From positions 1 through 46,212 of the forward strand of contig CAJPFO010000142.1 of NCBI GenBank assembly GCA_905339255.1: 46,212 bases of DNA, written 5' to 3'. Origin of the DNA: Myxococcaceae bacterium. GTDB taxonomy: Bacteria > Myxococcota_A > UBA9160. The notes under the pieces are model-generated. The model was not told where the DNA came from. It worked only from the letters and a program-made list of their open reading frames with translations, and did not search any database. Made by a program: the position numbers and the translations under genes. Shown piece after piece: positions 24,926-34,022 of the stretch. How positions within the stretch are numbered: the stretch's first letter is position 1; every line of letters begins with the position of its first letter.

Positions 24926-26170
24926 CTAGACGCCCCGGCCGCGAGATACCGAGAGCAGGATGCCCCGCTCGAGGAGCCCGCGAACCGCGACGTGGATCTC
25001 GGCGTCGGCCACCGGGATCACGTCGAGGAGCCGGTCGAAAGGCAGCCCGGCCGCCACGAGATCGGCGATTGCCGACTCGACCTTCTCGAGAGCATCGCCC
25101 TCCCGCTCGAGCCGCGCTCGATCGAGCCGCAGCGCGCCTTCGAGGATCGACGCCGGGAGCGCCACACGGGCGAGCTCATCGACGAGGCGAACGCCCTCGA
25201 AGATCGCAGCATCGAGGGGTTGCGCTGCGTCTTCGGGGAGTCCCGGCTCGCGATGCGCATGGAACTCGAAGGCCCCGTCGCGAAACGCGAGCAGCCTCGC
25301 GAGCGCCTTCATCCCGGAAGCCTCACCGAGGCGCGCCGCGCGGAGCTCTCCCGCCTCGAAGACGACGAGCCCCCGCTCCTCGCCGCGCCGGACGCGGAGA
25401 GTCCCGGCAGGAGCCGACGCACCGAACATCTGCAGCAGGCTCGCGAGTCCGAGCGCATCGATCGGACCCTGGATCGCACCGAGCTGCTTCGCATGCGCCG
25501 CTGCCTGGACGTCCTCGACGAACCGTTCGACTCCGGGCTGCTCGACCACGGCCGGCTCGAAGCGCACGCCGACCCCGGTGACGACGCCGTTCTCCTCGTG
25601 ATGGCGGACGACGGTACCCTCGATCCGGTACTCCTCGCCGCTCACGGGATGCTGGAGCGAGACCTCGATCGTCTCGCCGAGATCGAGAGGCGCGTCGCGG
25701 AGCTCGAGCAGGGCTCCCGACGTGGAGAGATCACGGGTCTCGAGCATCGCATCCACCTCGTCGACCCTTGCCTGTACGCGCGCGTCGCTGCGAGAGGCGC
25801 CGCGAGCGTCGGCATGCACGGGCAGATCCTCATCCGGCTCGAGCGTCGCCAGCGGACCGAGTCGCGCTCGGATCTCGCTCGCGGGCGCAAGGAGCTGGAC
25901 GGCCACGCCTGCGGGGGCCCCCGCCAGCCCTGCGGGCCGGACGCTCACGATCTCCCCATCGAGCCGATGGCGCTCATCACGGAAGGCGAGCCAGAGCTCG
26001 ATCGTCACGAGCTCGCGGAGATCGAAGGTGTCGGCCGTCTCGATGAAGATGCCGCCTTGCGAGAGGTTGCTCCGGTACTCCCGGGAAAAACACTCGGGAG
26101 CGTCGAAGCGCGCGACGAGCGTGCGCGGATCGCCGGGCGTGGCGTACTGGATCTCCTCGCGGACCACCAT
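24926..26170 (-). CDS. Two PilZ-like domains plus DUF4388 (PATAN-like) protein
   Basis: A 414-residue cytoplasmic protein. The N-terminal domain (about 10-100) is PilZ-like with SNLSQGGIFIET and VTIELWLAFRD. A second PilZ-like domain (about 125-205) carries RVQAR and DLSTSGALLEL, close to the RxxxR and D-x-S-x-x-G motifs that bind cyclic di-GMP, but with a short spacer. Residues 225-330 match DUF4388: LGLASLLQMFGASAPAGTLR, GLVVFEAGELRAAR and FRDGAFEFHA. A helical tail (FDRLLDVIPVADAEIHVAVR) ends the protein. DUF4388 is common in Myxococcus-type regulators of motility and signalling. It is convergent with the lipoprotein gene and likely monocistronic. Ligand binding is not certain because the motifs are imperfect. 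Confidence 0.78.
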   Translation of the reverse strand: MVVREEIQYATPGDPRTLVARFDAPECFSREYRSNLSQGGIFIETADTFDLRELVTIELWLAFRDERHRLDGEIVSVRPAGLAGAPAGVAVQLLAPASEIRARLGPLATLEPDEDLPVHADARGASRSDARVQARVDEVDAMLETRDLSTSGALLELRDAPLDLGETIEVSLQHPVSGEEYRIEGTVVRHHEENGVVTGVGVRFEPAVVEQPGVERFVEDVQAAAHAKQLGAIQGPIDALGLASLLQMFGASAPAGTLRVRRGEERGLVVFEAGELRAARLGEASGMKALARLLAFRDGAFEFHAHREPGLPEDAAQPLDAAIFEGVRLVDELARVALPASILEGALRLDRARLEREGDALEKVESAIADLVAAGLPFDRLLDVIPVADAEIHVAVRGLLERGILLSVSRGRGV

Positions 26171-26244
26171 CTGCGCCTGCGCCCCTCCAGGGTCGCCTAT
26201 CGGCGGACCGGGGCCTCCGCATGATGGAGAGACGCCCGCGGGGC

Positions 26245-26964
26245 TCAGGCGTTCGCTGCTCGCACCCTGCGGGTTCCCATGGCGACGAGCTCCCGGAAGA
26301 GCTCGAGCTCTTCGGGGCGCATCTCCGGATGCCACTGCACCGCGAGGAGCCAGGGCGCTCCGTCGAGGGCGACGGCTTCGATCGTTCCGTCCTCGGCCCA
26401 GCCCGTGGCCTCGAGCCCGCTCCCGAGCCGGTTCACGGCCTGGTGGTGCCACGAGATCGTCTCGACGGTCTCGCGGCCGTAGATCTCCGCAATCCGCGAG
26501 CCGCGTGCGAGCCTCACCTCGTGGAGCACGGGCTTGCGGCTCGGATGGCGGTGCAGGACCGACTCCCCGACGACGTCCGGAAGATGCACGTGGAGATCCC
26601 CGCCGAGCACGACGTTCAGCATCTGGAGCCCGCGGCAGATCGCGAGCGTCGGGATCTCCCGCGCGAGCGCGCCCTTCATGAGCCGCAGCTCGAATGCGTC
26701 GCGCTCTTGATCGACCCCGTACTGCGCGGGGTGCTCCTCGCCCTCGAAGTGATCGGGATGGATGTCTCCGCCCCCCGCGAAGATGAGCGCGTCGACGTGG
26801 TCGAGGTATTCCTCGGGCTCCTCGGCGCCCGGGGTCATGAGCAGCGGGAGCCCCTTCGCGGCGCGAACCGAATCGACGTATGCGGTCGGAAGCGAGAAGG
26901 CCGGACGATCCTCTCCGGCCCTCGGGTACGTCGTGATCCCGATCCGGGGCCTCGGGCCGCTCAA
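26245..26964 (-). CDS. Class I glutamine amidotransferase-like hydrolase (peptidase C26, PuuD-like)
   Basis: A 239-residue protein of the gamma-glutamyl-GABA hydrolase group. RPRIGITTYP opens the fold. LIFAGGGDIHPDHF forms the oxyanion-side loop, the nucleophile cysteine is in TLAICRGLQMLNV, and the His/Glu pair is in VQWHPEM. WHHQAVNRL is also typical. Family members cut gamma-glutamyl amides, for example in putrescine breakdown. It follows purF, whose stop it overlaps as TTGA, so a TTG start at 26964 is the natural reading; a longer upstream frame runs antisense-like through purF. Why it sits in a purine operon is unclear; a glutamine or glutamyl side reaction is only a guess. Confidence 0.82.
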   Translation of the reverse strand: MSGPRPRIGITTYPRAGEDRPAFSLPTAYVDSVRAAKGLPLLMTPGAEEPEEYLDHVDALIFAGGGDIHPDHFEGEEHPAQYGVDQERDAFELRLMKGALAREIPTLAICRGLQMLNVVLGGDLHVHLPDVVGESVLHRHPSRKPVLHEVRLARGSRIAEIYGRETVETISWHHQAVNRLGSGLEATGWAEDGTIEAVALDGAPWLLAVQWHPEMRPEELELFRELVAMGTRRVRAANA

Positions 26965-28394
26965 GAGCGGCCGCCCCGCCGCAGGCTCCCTCCCTCGGAC
27001 CCGTCGGGTTCGACGTCGTGGAATAGCGAGAGCTGCGGAGGCGACTCGTCGTCTCCGGCCGGAACCGGATACTCGTCGGAGAAGCATGCGTCGCAGAACC
27101 CCTGCTTCAGCAGCGCCGACGTGGTCCGCAGGCCCTCGAGCGAAAGGTAGCCGAGCGTGTCGGCGCCGATCTCGCGTCGGATCTCTTCGACCGAGAGCGT
27201 CGACGCGATCAGCTCGTCGCGCGACGGCGTATCGATCCCGTAGTGGCACGGGCCGATCGTCGGGGGAGACGAGACGCGCACGTGGACCGAGCGCGCCCCC
27301 GCCTGGCGGACCATCGTGACGAGCTTGAGGAGCGTCGTCCCCCTCACGATCGAGTCCTCGACGAGAACGACTCGCTTCCCTTCGAGAATGCCGCGCACCG
27401 CGTTGTGCTTGACCTTCACGCCGAAGTGACGGATCGACTGGCTCGGCTCGATGAAGGTGCGACGAACGTAGTGGTTCCGGATCAGGGCCGTCTCGTACGG
27501 GATCCCGGACTCCTCGGCATATCCGAGGGCTGCCGCAGTCCCCGAATCGAGCACGGGAACCACCATGTCCGCCTCGACCGGATGTTCGCGGGCGAGAACC
27601 CGCCCGAGCTCCTTGCGGAACGCGTAGACGTTCTGCTGCTGGAGATTCGAGTCGGGCCTCGCGAAGTAGATGTGCTCGAAGATGCAGAACGTCTGGCGCG
27701 GAGCGCGTGCGAAGGGCCGCAGCGTCCGCAGTCGCCCCCGACGGATCACGATCACCTCGCCGGGCTCGAGATCGCGCTCGTAGGTCGCTCCGATCAGATC
27801 GAGCGCGCAGGTCTCGCTCGCGACGACGAAGCCACCGTCGAGCCGGCCGAGGACGAGCGGCCGGAATCCCCACGGATCACGCGCCGCGATCAGCGCGTCG
27901 TCGGTGAGCAGGAGCAGGCTGAAAGCGCCCTTCACGCGCGAGAGTGCATCGATCAGCCGATCCTCGAGGCTTCCTTCCCGCGATCGTGCGAGCAGGTGGA
28001 CGATCACCTCGCTGTCGGAGGTCGACGAGAAGATCGCGCCTCGGCCCTCGAGCTCGCGTCGGATCGCGACCGCGTTCACCAGGTTGCCGTTGTGGGCGAT
28101 CGCGACGGGCCCGCCGTCGGTGGTGGCGCAAAAGGGTTGCGCGTTGCGGAGTGTCGACCCGCCGGCCGTCGAATAGCGGACGTGTCCGATCGCGTGCCGT
28201 CCGGGGAGCTTCGTGAGGATCGGCTCGGAGAAGATGTCGGCGACGAGGCCCATCCCCCGGTAGACGAGCTGCTCACGGCCGTTCGACGAGACGATCCCCG
28301 CCGACTCCTGACCTCGGTGTTGGAGCGCGTAGAGTCCGAGGTACGTGATGTGGGCCGCCTCGGGATGGCCGTGGACGCCGAAAACGCCGCACAC
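26961..28394 (-). CDS. purF: Amidophosphoribosyltransferase
   Basis: A 477-residue protein. The GTG start is followed directly by the catalytic cysteine (CGVFGVHGHPEA), as PurF needs after Met removal. The glutaminase domain shows ALQHRGQESAGIV, GHVRYSTAG and AHNGNLVNA. The phosphoribosyltransferase domain has the PRPP loop VVLVEDSIVRGTT and SPPTIGPCHYGIDTP. IFEHIYFARPDS is also characteristic, and CDACFSDEYP near the C-terminus lies in the region where related enzymes carry Fe-S cysteines. PurF makes phosphoribosylamine, the committed first step of purine synthesis. It begins 2 bases after the purL stop and overlaps the C26 hydrolase gene. Confidence 0.96.
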   Translation of the reverse strand: MCGVFGVHGHPEAAHITYLGLYALQHRGQESAGIVSSNGREQLVYRGMGLVADIFSEPILTKLPGRHAIGHVRYSTAGGSTLRNAQPFCATTDGGPVAIAHNGNLVNAVAIRRELEGRGAIFSSTSDSEVIVHLLARSREGSLEDRLIDALSRVKGAFSLLLLTDDALIAARDPWGFRPLVLGRLDGGFVVASETCALDLIGATYERDLEPGEVIVIRRGRLRTLRPFARAPRQTFCIFEHIYFARPDSNLQQQNVYAFRKELGRVLAREHPVEADMVVPVLDSGTAAALGYAEESGIPYETALIRNHYVRRTFIEPSQSIRHFGVKVKHNAVRGILEGKRVVLVEDSIVRGTTLLKLVTMVRQAGARSVHVRVSSPPTIGPCHYGIDTPSRDELIASTLSVEEIRREIGADTLGYLSLEGLRTTSALLKQGFCDACFSDEYPVPAGDDESPPQLSLFHDVEPDGSEGGSLRRGGRS

Positions 28395-28396
28395 GT

Positions 28397-30646
28397 CTAG
28401 TCCTCCATCCGTCGCGGGAGCGCACGCGACCAGACCGATCGAAGCGCGGCGACCGATGCGTGGAGCAGCTCGCCGCCGCCCTCGCGTTCTACGTGGAGCG
28501 AGTCGCCGCCCGTCTCGCCGATGCGTCGCGCCGGAACGCCCAACTCCCTCGCGAGCGCGACGAGCGCGCGAGGGTCGCGAGTCGTGGTGATCACGCGGCC
28601 CGTCGACTCCCCGAACAGGACGACCTCCGGCCGGAGCCCACCGGGGAGCTCGACGCGAGCCCCCACACACAGCCCGGCGGGACCCGTGAAACTGCATTCG
28701 GCGAGCGCCACGGCGAAGCCGCCGTCCGAGACGTCGTGCGCCGAACGCACCAAGCCCCGCGCGACCGCGTCGGCGAGCAAGCGCTCGAGGCGGAGCTCGG
28801 CGTCGAGATCGACTCGCGGCGGCAGCCCCGCCTCGATCCCGCGTCGGAGCGCCAGCCATTCGCTCCCACCGATCTCGTCGCGCGTCTCGCCGAGCAGCAC
28901 CACGTCGAGTCCCGCCTCCGGAAAGTGGGAGACCGCGAACCTCTCCCAGGGCTCGAGCAGGCCGACCATCGCGATGGTCGGCGTCGGATGGATCGGCTGA
29001 CCGGCCGTCTCGTTGTAGAGCGATACGTTGCCCGAGATGACGGGAGTCCCGAGGGCCCGGCAGGCATCGCCGAGACCCCGGATCGCCTCGGCGAGTTGCC
29101 ACATGATCTCGGGCTTCTCGGGGTTCCCGAAGTTGAGACAGTTCGTGACGGCCAGCGGGCGCGCTCCGGTGCAGGCGACGTTGCGAGCCGCTTCGGCAAC
29201 CGCCGCGATCGTCCCGCCGTAGGGATCGATCCAGCACCATCGGGAGTTGCAATCGACGGCGAGCGCGAGCGCCTTTCGCGTCGGAGTCCCGTCCTCTCGC
29301 TTGATCCGGACGAGCGCGGCATCCCCACCCGGCGCGAGAACGGTATTGCCCTGTACCAGCTGGTCGTACTGGCGGTACACCCACGCCTTCGAGCCGAGGT
29401 TCGGAGAATCGAGGAGCGCCTCGAGCGCGGCCTGCGGATCATCCTCGGGCGCGATCGACGTCGTCTCGAGCCGTTGCCGGATCCGGAGATCGCCGGGCTC
29501 GCGACGCGGGCGGTCGTACATCGGCGCCGACTCCGCGACGGGGTCGACGGGGATGTCGACGACCGTCTCCCCATGCCAGCGCACCTTCATCCGGCCGTCG
29601 CCCGTCACCCGACCAACCACGGCGACGTCGAGATCCCAACGCTCGAAGATCTCGCGGACGCGGCCCTCCTCGCCGGCGCGCGCCACGAGCAACATCCGCT
29701 CCTGGCTCTCGGAGAGCAGAAGCTCGTAGGGGGTCATGTTGCGCTCGCGCTGCGGCACCCGATCGAGATCCATCTCGATTCCGGTTCCCGCCCGGCTCGC
29801 CATCTCGAAAGACGAGCAGGTCAGGCCCGCCGCGCCCATGTCCTGGATCCCGATGATCGCATCGGTGCGCATCGCCTCGAGACACGCCTCGATCAGACAC
29901 TTCTCGGTGAAGGGGTCTCCGACCTGCACCGTCGGTCGTTTGCTCTCGGTGGGGTCGTCGAACTCGGCCGACGCGAGGAGGCTCGCGCCGTGGATTCCGT
30001 CACGTCCCGTCTTGCTCCCGACGTAGATCACCGGGTTCCCGACGCCGCCGGCCTTCGCGAGGAAGATCCGATCGGCCTCGACGATCCCGACGTTGAAGGC
30101 GTTCACCAGGATGTTTCCGCGGTAGCAGGGATGGAACGAAACCTCGCCGCCGACGGTCGCGACGCCGACCGCGTTTCCGTAGCCGCCGATCCCATCGACG
30201 ACCCCTCGAAGCAGATGGCGGTGTCGGGGATCCTCGATGGGCCCGAAACGAAGCGAGTCGAGCGAGGCGATCGGCCGCGCGCCCATCGTGAAGATGTCGC
30301 GCAGGATGCCTCCCACTCCGGTTGCGGCCCCCTGCCGCGGCTCGACGAACGACGGATGGTTGTGGCTCTCGATCTTGAAGATCACGGCGAGGCCGTCGCC
30401 GATCGCCACCGCCCCGGCGTTTTCTCCGGGGCCCTGCAGCACGTGCTCGGCCGAGGTGGGAAGCGTCTTCAGATGGCAGCGGCTCGACTTGTACGAGCAA
30501 TGTTCCGACCACATCACCGAGAAGATCCCGAGCTCGGGGAACGTCGGTGCCCGCCCGAGAATCCCGAGGATCCTCTCCCATTCGTCGTCGGAGAGTCCAT
30601 GCTCGCGGGCGAGGTCGAGGTCGACGACGGGGGTCGGACGCACCAT
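28397..30646 (-). CDS. purL: Phosphoribosylformylglycinamidine synthase, small PurL form
   Basis: A 749-residue protein, the short type that needs separate PurS and PurQ subunits. Motifs include [14 protein letters not shown] near residue 45, [50 protein letters not shown] and, in the second half, [13 protein letters not shown] with [12 protein letters not shown]. It converts FGAR, ATP and glutamine-derived ammonia into FGAM. It starts 3 bases after the purQ stop and ends 2 bases before purF. Its partner gene purS is 3.4 kb upstream, on the other side of the bicarbonate module. Confidence 0.97.
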   Translation of the reverse strand: MVRPTPVVDLDLAREHGLSDDEWERILGILGRAPTFPELGIFSVMWSEHCSYKSSRCHLKTLPTSAEHVLQGPGENAGAVAIGDGLAVIFKIESHNHPSFVEPRQGAATGVGGILRDIFTMGARPIASLDSLRFGPIEDPRHRHLLRGVVDGIGGYGNAVGVATVGGEVSFHPCYRGNILVNAFNVGIVEADRIFLAKAGGVGNPVIYVGSKTGRDGIHGASLLASAEFDDPTESKRPTVQVGDPFTEKCLIEACLEAMRTDAIIGIQDMGAAGLTCSSFEMASRAGTGIEMDLDRVPQRERNMTPYELLLSESQERMLLVARAGEEGRVREIFERWDLDVAVVGRVTGDGRMKVRWHGETVVDIPVDPVAESAPMYDRPRREPGDLRIRQRLETTSIAPEDDPQAALEALLDSPNLGSKAWVYRQYDQLVQGNTVLAPGGDAALVRIKREDGTPTRKALALAVDCNSRWCWIDPYGGTIAAVAEAARNVACTGARPLAVTNCLNFGNPEKPEIMWQLAEAIRGLGDACRALGTPVISGNVSLYNETAGQPIHPTPTIAMVGLLEPWERFAVSHFPEAGLDVVLLGETRDEIGGSEWLALRRGIEAGLPPRVDLDAELRLERLLADAVARGLVRSAHDVSDGGFAVALAECSFTGPAGLCVGARVELPGGLRPEVVLFGESTGRVITTTRDPRALVALARELGVPARRIGETGGDSLHVEREGGGELLHASVAALRSVWSRALPRRMED

Positions 30647-30649
30647 CGC

Positions 30650-31363
30650 CTAGGCACCCGCCGCGAACGAACCGGCCTTCACGGCGTCGAGCAGCGAGCC
30701 GAGCAGGACGATCCCGTCCTCGCCCCCGAGCTCCTTCTCGACCGCATGCTCGGGATGCGGCATCAGCCCGAAGACGTTGCCGCGCTCGTTGCACACGCCG
30801 GCCACGTCGCCGACCGAACCGTTCGGGTTCGACCCGGGGCTCGAACGCCCGGAGGCGTCGCAGTAGCGAAGCAGGATCTGACCCGCGGCTTCGAGCCGGG
30901 CGAGTTCTTCGGGGCGAACGTGATAGGCGCCCTCGCCGTGCTTCACCGGAAGCGTGAGCACCTGCCTCTCGCGCGCTCTCGAGGTGAACGGAGCCTTCGC
31001 GCGCTCGACTCTCACGTGGACGAAGTCGCAGACGAAGTGGAGCTCGCGGTTGCGGAGCAGCGCTCCGGGAAGGAGCCCCGCCTCGCAGAGCACCTGGAAG
31101 CCGTTGCAGATGCCGAGCACGAGACCGCCTCGATCGGCAAAGCGTCGAACGGCCGCCATCACCGGCGAGAAACGCGCCATCGCCCCGCAGCGCAGGTAAT
31201 CCCCGTACGAGAAACCACCCGGGAGCAGCACGGCGCGCGTCTCGGGCGGAAGCTCGGAGTCCTTGTGCCAGACGAGTTCGCACGGCGCCCCGAGAACCGA
31301 GCGCATCGCGAATCGCGTGTCCCGGTCGTCGTTCGAGCCCGGGAACTGGATCACGGAAAACAC
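30650..31363 (-). CDS. purQ: FGAM synthase glutaminase subunit
   Basis: A 237-residue class I glutaminase. It starts with VIQFPGSNDDRDTRFAM, has PGGFSYGDYLRCGAMARFSP, and carries the nucleophile cysteine in VLGICNGFQVLCEAGLLPG. The catalytic His/Glu is in GLMPHPEHAVEK. It supplies ammonia to PurL. The GTG at 31363 gives the normal N-terminus. It is the first gene of purQ-purL-purF and is divergent from the PNPOx-like gene, so the operon promoter should lie in the 144-base gap. Confidence 0.96.
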   Translation of the reverse strand: MFSVIQFPGSNDDRDTRFAMRSVLGAPCELVWHKDSELPPETRAVLLPGGFSYGDYLRCGAMARFSPVMAAVRRFADRGGLVLGICNGFQVLCEAGLLPGALLRNRELHFVCDFVHVRVERAKAPFTSRARERQVLTLPVKHGEGAYHVRPEELARLEAAGQILLRYCDASGRSSPGSNPNGSVGDVAGVCNERGNVFGLMPHPEHAVEKELGGEDGIVLLGSLLDAVKAGSFAAGA

Positions 31364-31507
31364 GTGAGCTTCGCCTCGTGTCGGGCCGTTCGGCTGCGGA
31401 GCGCGTGGTCTTGGGCCGGGGATCGGGGACGCGCCAAGGGTATCGGCTGCGCCCGGGGGGGTCAACGCGCCGCCCGCGTGGCAAGCTCGCGCAAGGAGGA
31501 GCCCCCG
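31364..31507. promoter_or_regulatory. Divergent intergenic region between purQ and the PNPOx/sbtAB operon
   Basis: These 144 bases separate two divergent operons and must hold both promoters. I see a strong ribosome-binding site (AAGGAGGA) before the plus-strand gene and a run of G at 31456-31461. I see no clear purine riboswitch, PurR-box-like palindrome or convincing sigma-70 boxes. Confidence 0.45.
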
Positions 31508-32029
31508 ATGGACGCTTCGGGTCCCTGGTCGGCGGAGCGGATTCGCGCGCATCTCGAGGAGACCGTCGTGCCGTTGCGACTCGCCGTGCTCTCTGCGAGC
31601 GGGCATCCGCGGGTCGTTTCACTCTGGTACCTGCTCGACGAAGGCGCGCTCTGGTGTGCGACCGCCGGGACCAGCCGGGTCGCCCGCTGGCTCGAGCGCG
31701 AGCCCCGTTGCGGCTTCGAGGTGGCGCGCGACGAGCCTCCCTACCGGGGGGTTCGAGGGGCCGGGATGGCGCGGCTCGGCAAGGCCCGCGGAGAGGAGAT
31801 CCTCTGCCGGCTGCTCGATCGCTATCTCGGAAGCCGCGAGACGCCCCTCGCGCGCTGGCTCCTCTCGCGCGCTTCGCAGGAGGTGGCGATCCGGATCGAA
31901 CCCGAGCGACTCACGAGCTGGGATTTCAGCCGACGGATGCGGAACGAGCGGGCCGCGCTGCGGCGCGGAAGCGGTGGCTCGAACGAATCGCCTCCTCCTC
32001 GACCGGGCAGGCCCCGGGGCGGGGGCTAG
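31508..32029 (+). CDS. Pyridoxamine 5'-phosphate oxidase-family (split-barrel) flavin-binding protein
   Basis: A 173-residue protein of the PNPOx-like split-barrel fold. RLAVLSASGHPRVVSLWYLL is the typical opening strand pair, then GALWCATAGTSRVARWLERE and CGFEVARDEPPYRGVRGAG. The later part has IRIEPERLTSWDFSRRM. Members bind FMN or F420 and reduce or oxidise varied substrates, often unknown. The ATG follows AAGGAGGA at good spacing. It is first in a three-gene plus-strand operon with sbtA (12 bases downstream) and sbtB. The C-terminal 20 residues are Pro/Gly/Arg-rich and probably disordered. Substrate unknown. Confidence 0.82.
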   Translation: MDASGPWSAERIRAHLEETVVPLRLAVLSASGHPRVVSLWYLLDEGALWCATAGTSRVARWLEREPRCGFEVARDEPPYRGVRGAGMARLGKARGEEILCRLLDRYLGSRETPLARWLLSRASQEVAIRIEPERLTSWDFSRRMRNERAALRRGSGGSNESPPPRPGRPRGGG

Positions 32030-32041
32030 CCTCGGGCGCTG

Positions 32042-33019
32042 GTGGAAGGCCTCGAGATCGTCCGGCAGAACCTGCTCTCTCCCATGGTGCTGGCCTTCGT
32101 GCTCGGCGCGGTGGCGACCTTCGTGCGCAGCGATCTGCGCTTTCCCGAGCCCGTCTACCAGCTCCTTTCGATCTATCTCCTGTTCTCGATCGGGCTCAAG
32201 GGAGGCGCGTCGCTCGCCACCGCATCGCTCGCCGAGGTGGCGCTCCCGGCGCTCGCCGGGATCGGCATCGGGACGGCGATCCCGATCTGGTGTTACGCGA
32301 TCCTGCGGCGCTTCGGCGGCTTCTCGGTCGCCGATTCGGCGGCGCTCGCCGCACATTACGGCTCCGTCTCCGCCGTGACCTTCATCGCCGCGCTCGCCTA
32401 TGCGGCGGCCGTCGGCGCACCGACCGAGGGCTTCCTTCCCGCGCTCCTCGCCCTCATGGAGGTGCCGGCGATCGCCGTCGCGCTCGTGATCGCGCAGCAC
32501 GCGGGCCCCGGCAGCGGCCGCCGGAGCGAGGTGCTCGCCGAGGTCCTGTCGGGTAAGAGCATGGTGCTCCTCGGCGGAGGACTCGCGATCGGATGGCTCG
32601 GGGGCGAGAACGGGTTCGCGCGGGTGGCGCCGTTCTTCTCCGACCCTTTCCAGGGGGTCCTCACGCTCTTCTTGCTCGAGATGGGCATGGTCGCGGCACG
32701 GCGCATCGTCGACCTTCGCGAGGTCGGCTCGTTCCTCGTTGCGTTCGCGATCGCGATGCCGCTCGCCAACGGCGTGATCGGGATCGCGCTCGCGAGCGCG
32801 ATCGGCCTCTCGGTCGGTGGCGCGATGGTCTTCGGCGTGCTCGCCGCGAGCGCCTCGTACATTGCCGCCCCCGCAGCCGTACGCATCGCGCTTCCCGAGG
32901 CGAATCCGGGCTACTACTTGACCGCGTCGCTCGCGATCACGTTCCCCTTCAATCTGATCGTGGGGCTACCGGTCTACTTCGCGATCGCCGAGCGCTTTGC
33001 CTCGGGAGGAGCGCCGTGA
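32042..33019 (+). CDS. sbtA: SbtA-type sodium-dependent bicarbonate transporter
   Basis: A 325-residue polytopic protein with about ten transmembrane helices. Features of the SbtA family (formerly DUF897) include YQLLSIYLLFSIGLKGGASL near residue 40, AAHYGSVSAVTFIAAL near 105 and MEVPAIAVALVIAQ near 140. The inverted-repeat half has LLGGGLAIGWL, LTLFLLEMGMVAARRI and the late FGVLAASASYIAAPAAVR. In cyanobacteria SbtA imports bicarbonate with sodium. The GTG start has no strong ribosome-binding site. It overlaps sbtB by 4 bases (GTGA), the usual sbtAB pairing. Its neighbour can, on the opposite strand, is a carbonic anhydrase, which supports inorganic carbon as the substrate. Confidence 0.9.
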   Translation: MEGLEIVRQNLLSPMVLAFVLGAVATFVRSDLRFPEPVYQLLSIYLLFSIGLKGGASLATASLAEVALPALAGIGIGTAIPIWCYAILRRFGGFSVADSAALAAHYGSVSAVTFIAALAYAAAVGAPTEGFLPALLALMEVPAIAVALVIAQHAGPGSGRRSEVLAEVLSGKSMVLLGGGLAIGWLGGENGFARVAPFFSDPFQGVLTLFLLEMGMVAARRIVDLREVGSFLVAFAIAMPLANGVIGIALASAIGLSVGGAMVFGVLAASASYIAAPAAVRIALPEANPGYYLTASLAITFPFNLIVGLPVYFAIAERFASGGAP

Positions 33020-33327
33020 AGACGACCGAGCTCCGTCTGGTCACGATCCTCGCCGAGCCCGAGCTCGCGACGCGTCTCGTCGACGAGATCCGTGCGCTCG
33101 GCGCGCGAGGCTACAGCCTCGTCGAAGGTCGCGCGGAGTGGCAACGCGGCCGCGGAGATCACGGGCCGAGCGATTGGAACGGTCCGAACGTCCGGATCGA
33201 CACCGTCGTCCGCAGCGAAGTGTCCGATGCGATCCTCGAACACCTCGCTTCGACCTACTTCGAACACTATGCCGTCTTCGCCTACGTCTCGACCGTCTTC
33301 GTCGCCCGGCCCGACCGTTACCGCTGA
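33016..33327 (+). CDS. sbtB: SbtB-like PII-family regulator
   Basis: A 103-residue protein with a PII-like ferredoxin fold: LRLVTILAEPELATRLVDEI, the turn LGARGYSLVEGR, a T-loop-like stretch (GRGDHGPSDWNGPN) and IDTVVRSEVSDAILEHLAS. The end, YFEHYAVFAYVSTVFVARPD, is the SbtB-type last strand. SbtB binds adenine nucleotides such as cAMP or c-di-AMP and gates SbtA. The cyanobacterial C-terminal redox loop with two cysteines is absent. The GTG overlaps the sbtA stop, with GGGAGGA upstream. It ends 42 bases from the convergent can gene. Confidence 0.87.
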   Translation: MKTTELRLVTILAEPELATRLVDEIRALGARGYSLVEGRAEWQRGRGDHGPSDWNGPNVRIDTVVRSEVSDAILEHLASTYFEHYAVFAYVSTVFVARPDRYR

Positions 33328-33369
33328 CGTCGAGATCCGTGCCCGACGCCGCAGGATCCGCACTCCGTC

Positions 33370-34017
33370 CTATCGCAGCACCCGCGCCACCGCGGCGGCG
33401 TGGGCCTCGGCGATCTCGGCAGGCTTCGTGAGGCAGACGTCGAGATCCCGGAGCAGCCCGTCCTCGAGGCCGTAGATCCAACCGTGGACCGAGAGCGGCT
33501 GTCCGCGCTCCCAGGCATCCTGCACGATCGTCGTCTGCGCCACGTTCGCGACCTGCTCGATCACGTTGAGTTCGCAGAGCATGTCGCAGCGCTCGCCCTC
33601 GGTCCCGGCGGTGGCGAGAAGATCCTGGTGCCGCACGCGAACGTCCTGGACATGCCGCAGCCAGTTGTCGCTCAGGCCGAGCTTCGCGTTGTGGAGCGCC
33701 GCCCGTACACCGCTACAGCCGTAGTGGCCACACACGATGAGATGCTTGACCCGCAGCACGTCGACCGCGAATTGCATGACCGAGAGGCAGTTCAGATCCG
33801 TGTGGACCACCACGTTCGCGATGTTCCGATGAACAAAGAGCTCGCCCGGGAGCAGTCCCACGATCTGGTTCGCCGGCACCCGACTGTCCGAGCATCCGAT
33901 CCAGAGATACTCGGGGCTCTGCTGGCCCGAGAGGTTGCGGAAGAAGTCCGGATCCCGCGCCTCGAGGCCCGCGGCCCACGCGCGGTTCGCCTCGAAGAGG
34001 TGGCGGAGGTTCCGCAA
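33370..34017 (-). CDS. can: Type II beta-carbonic anhydrase
   Basis: A 215-residue protein very like E. coli Can. Zinc ligands are C42 and D44 (IGCSDSRVPA), H98 and C101 (CGHYGC), with the D44/R46 dyad. Counting from the TTG at 34017 gives exactly the E. coli ligand numbers, which supports that start. The allosteric bicarbonate site of type II enzymes is also kept: W39, R64 and a tyrosine at 182. It interconverts CO2 and bicarbonate. It starts 5 bases after the purS stop on the same strand, so it is probably translated from the purB-purS message. sbtAB converges on it. Cytoplasmic. Confidence 0.94.
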   Translation of the reverse strand: MRNLRHLFEANRAWAAGLEARDPDFFRNLSGQQSPEYLWIGCSDSRVPANQIVGLLPGELFVHRNIANVVVHTDLNCLSVMQFAVDVLRVKHLIVCGHYGCSGVRAALHNAKLGLSDNWLRHVQDVRVRHQDLLATAGTEGERCDMLCELNVIEQVANVAQTTIVQDAWERGQPLSVHGWIYGLEDGLLRDLDVCLTKPAEIAEAHAAAVARVLR

Positions 34018-34022
34018 TCGCC

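Noticed and set aside
31364-31507. Possible purine riboswitch before purQ
   Set aside because: The region shows no three-way-junction pattern or conserved riboswitch core; it is simply GC-rich.
28460-32029. 1189-codon plus-strand frame
   Set aside because: Most of it is antisense to purL and purQ. Only its last 174 codons are real, forming the PNPOx-like gene with its own ribosome-binding site and ATG at 31508.
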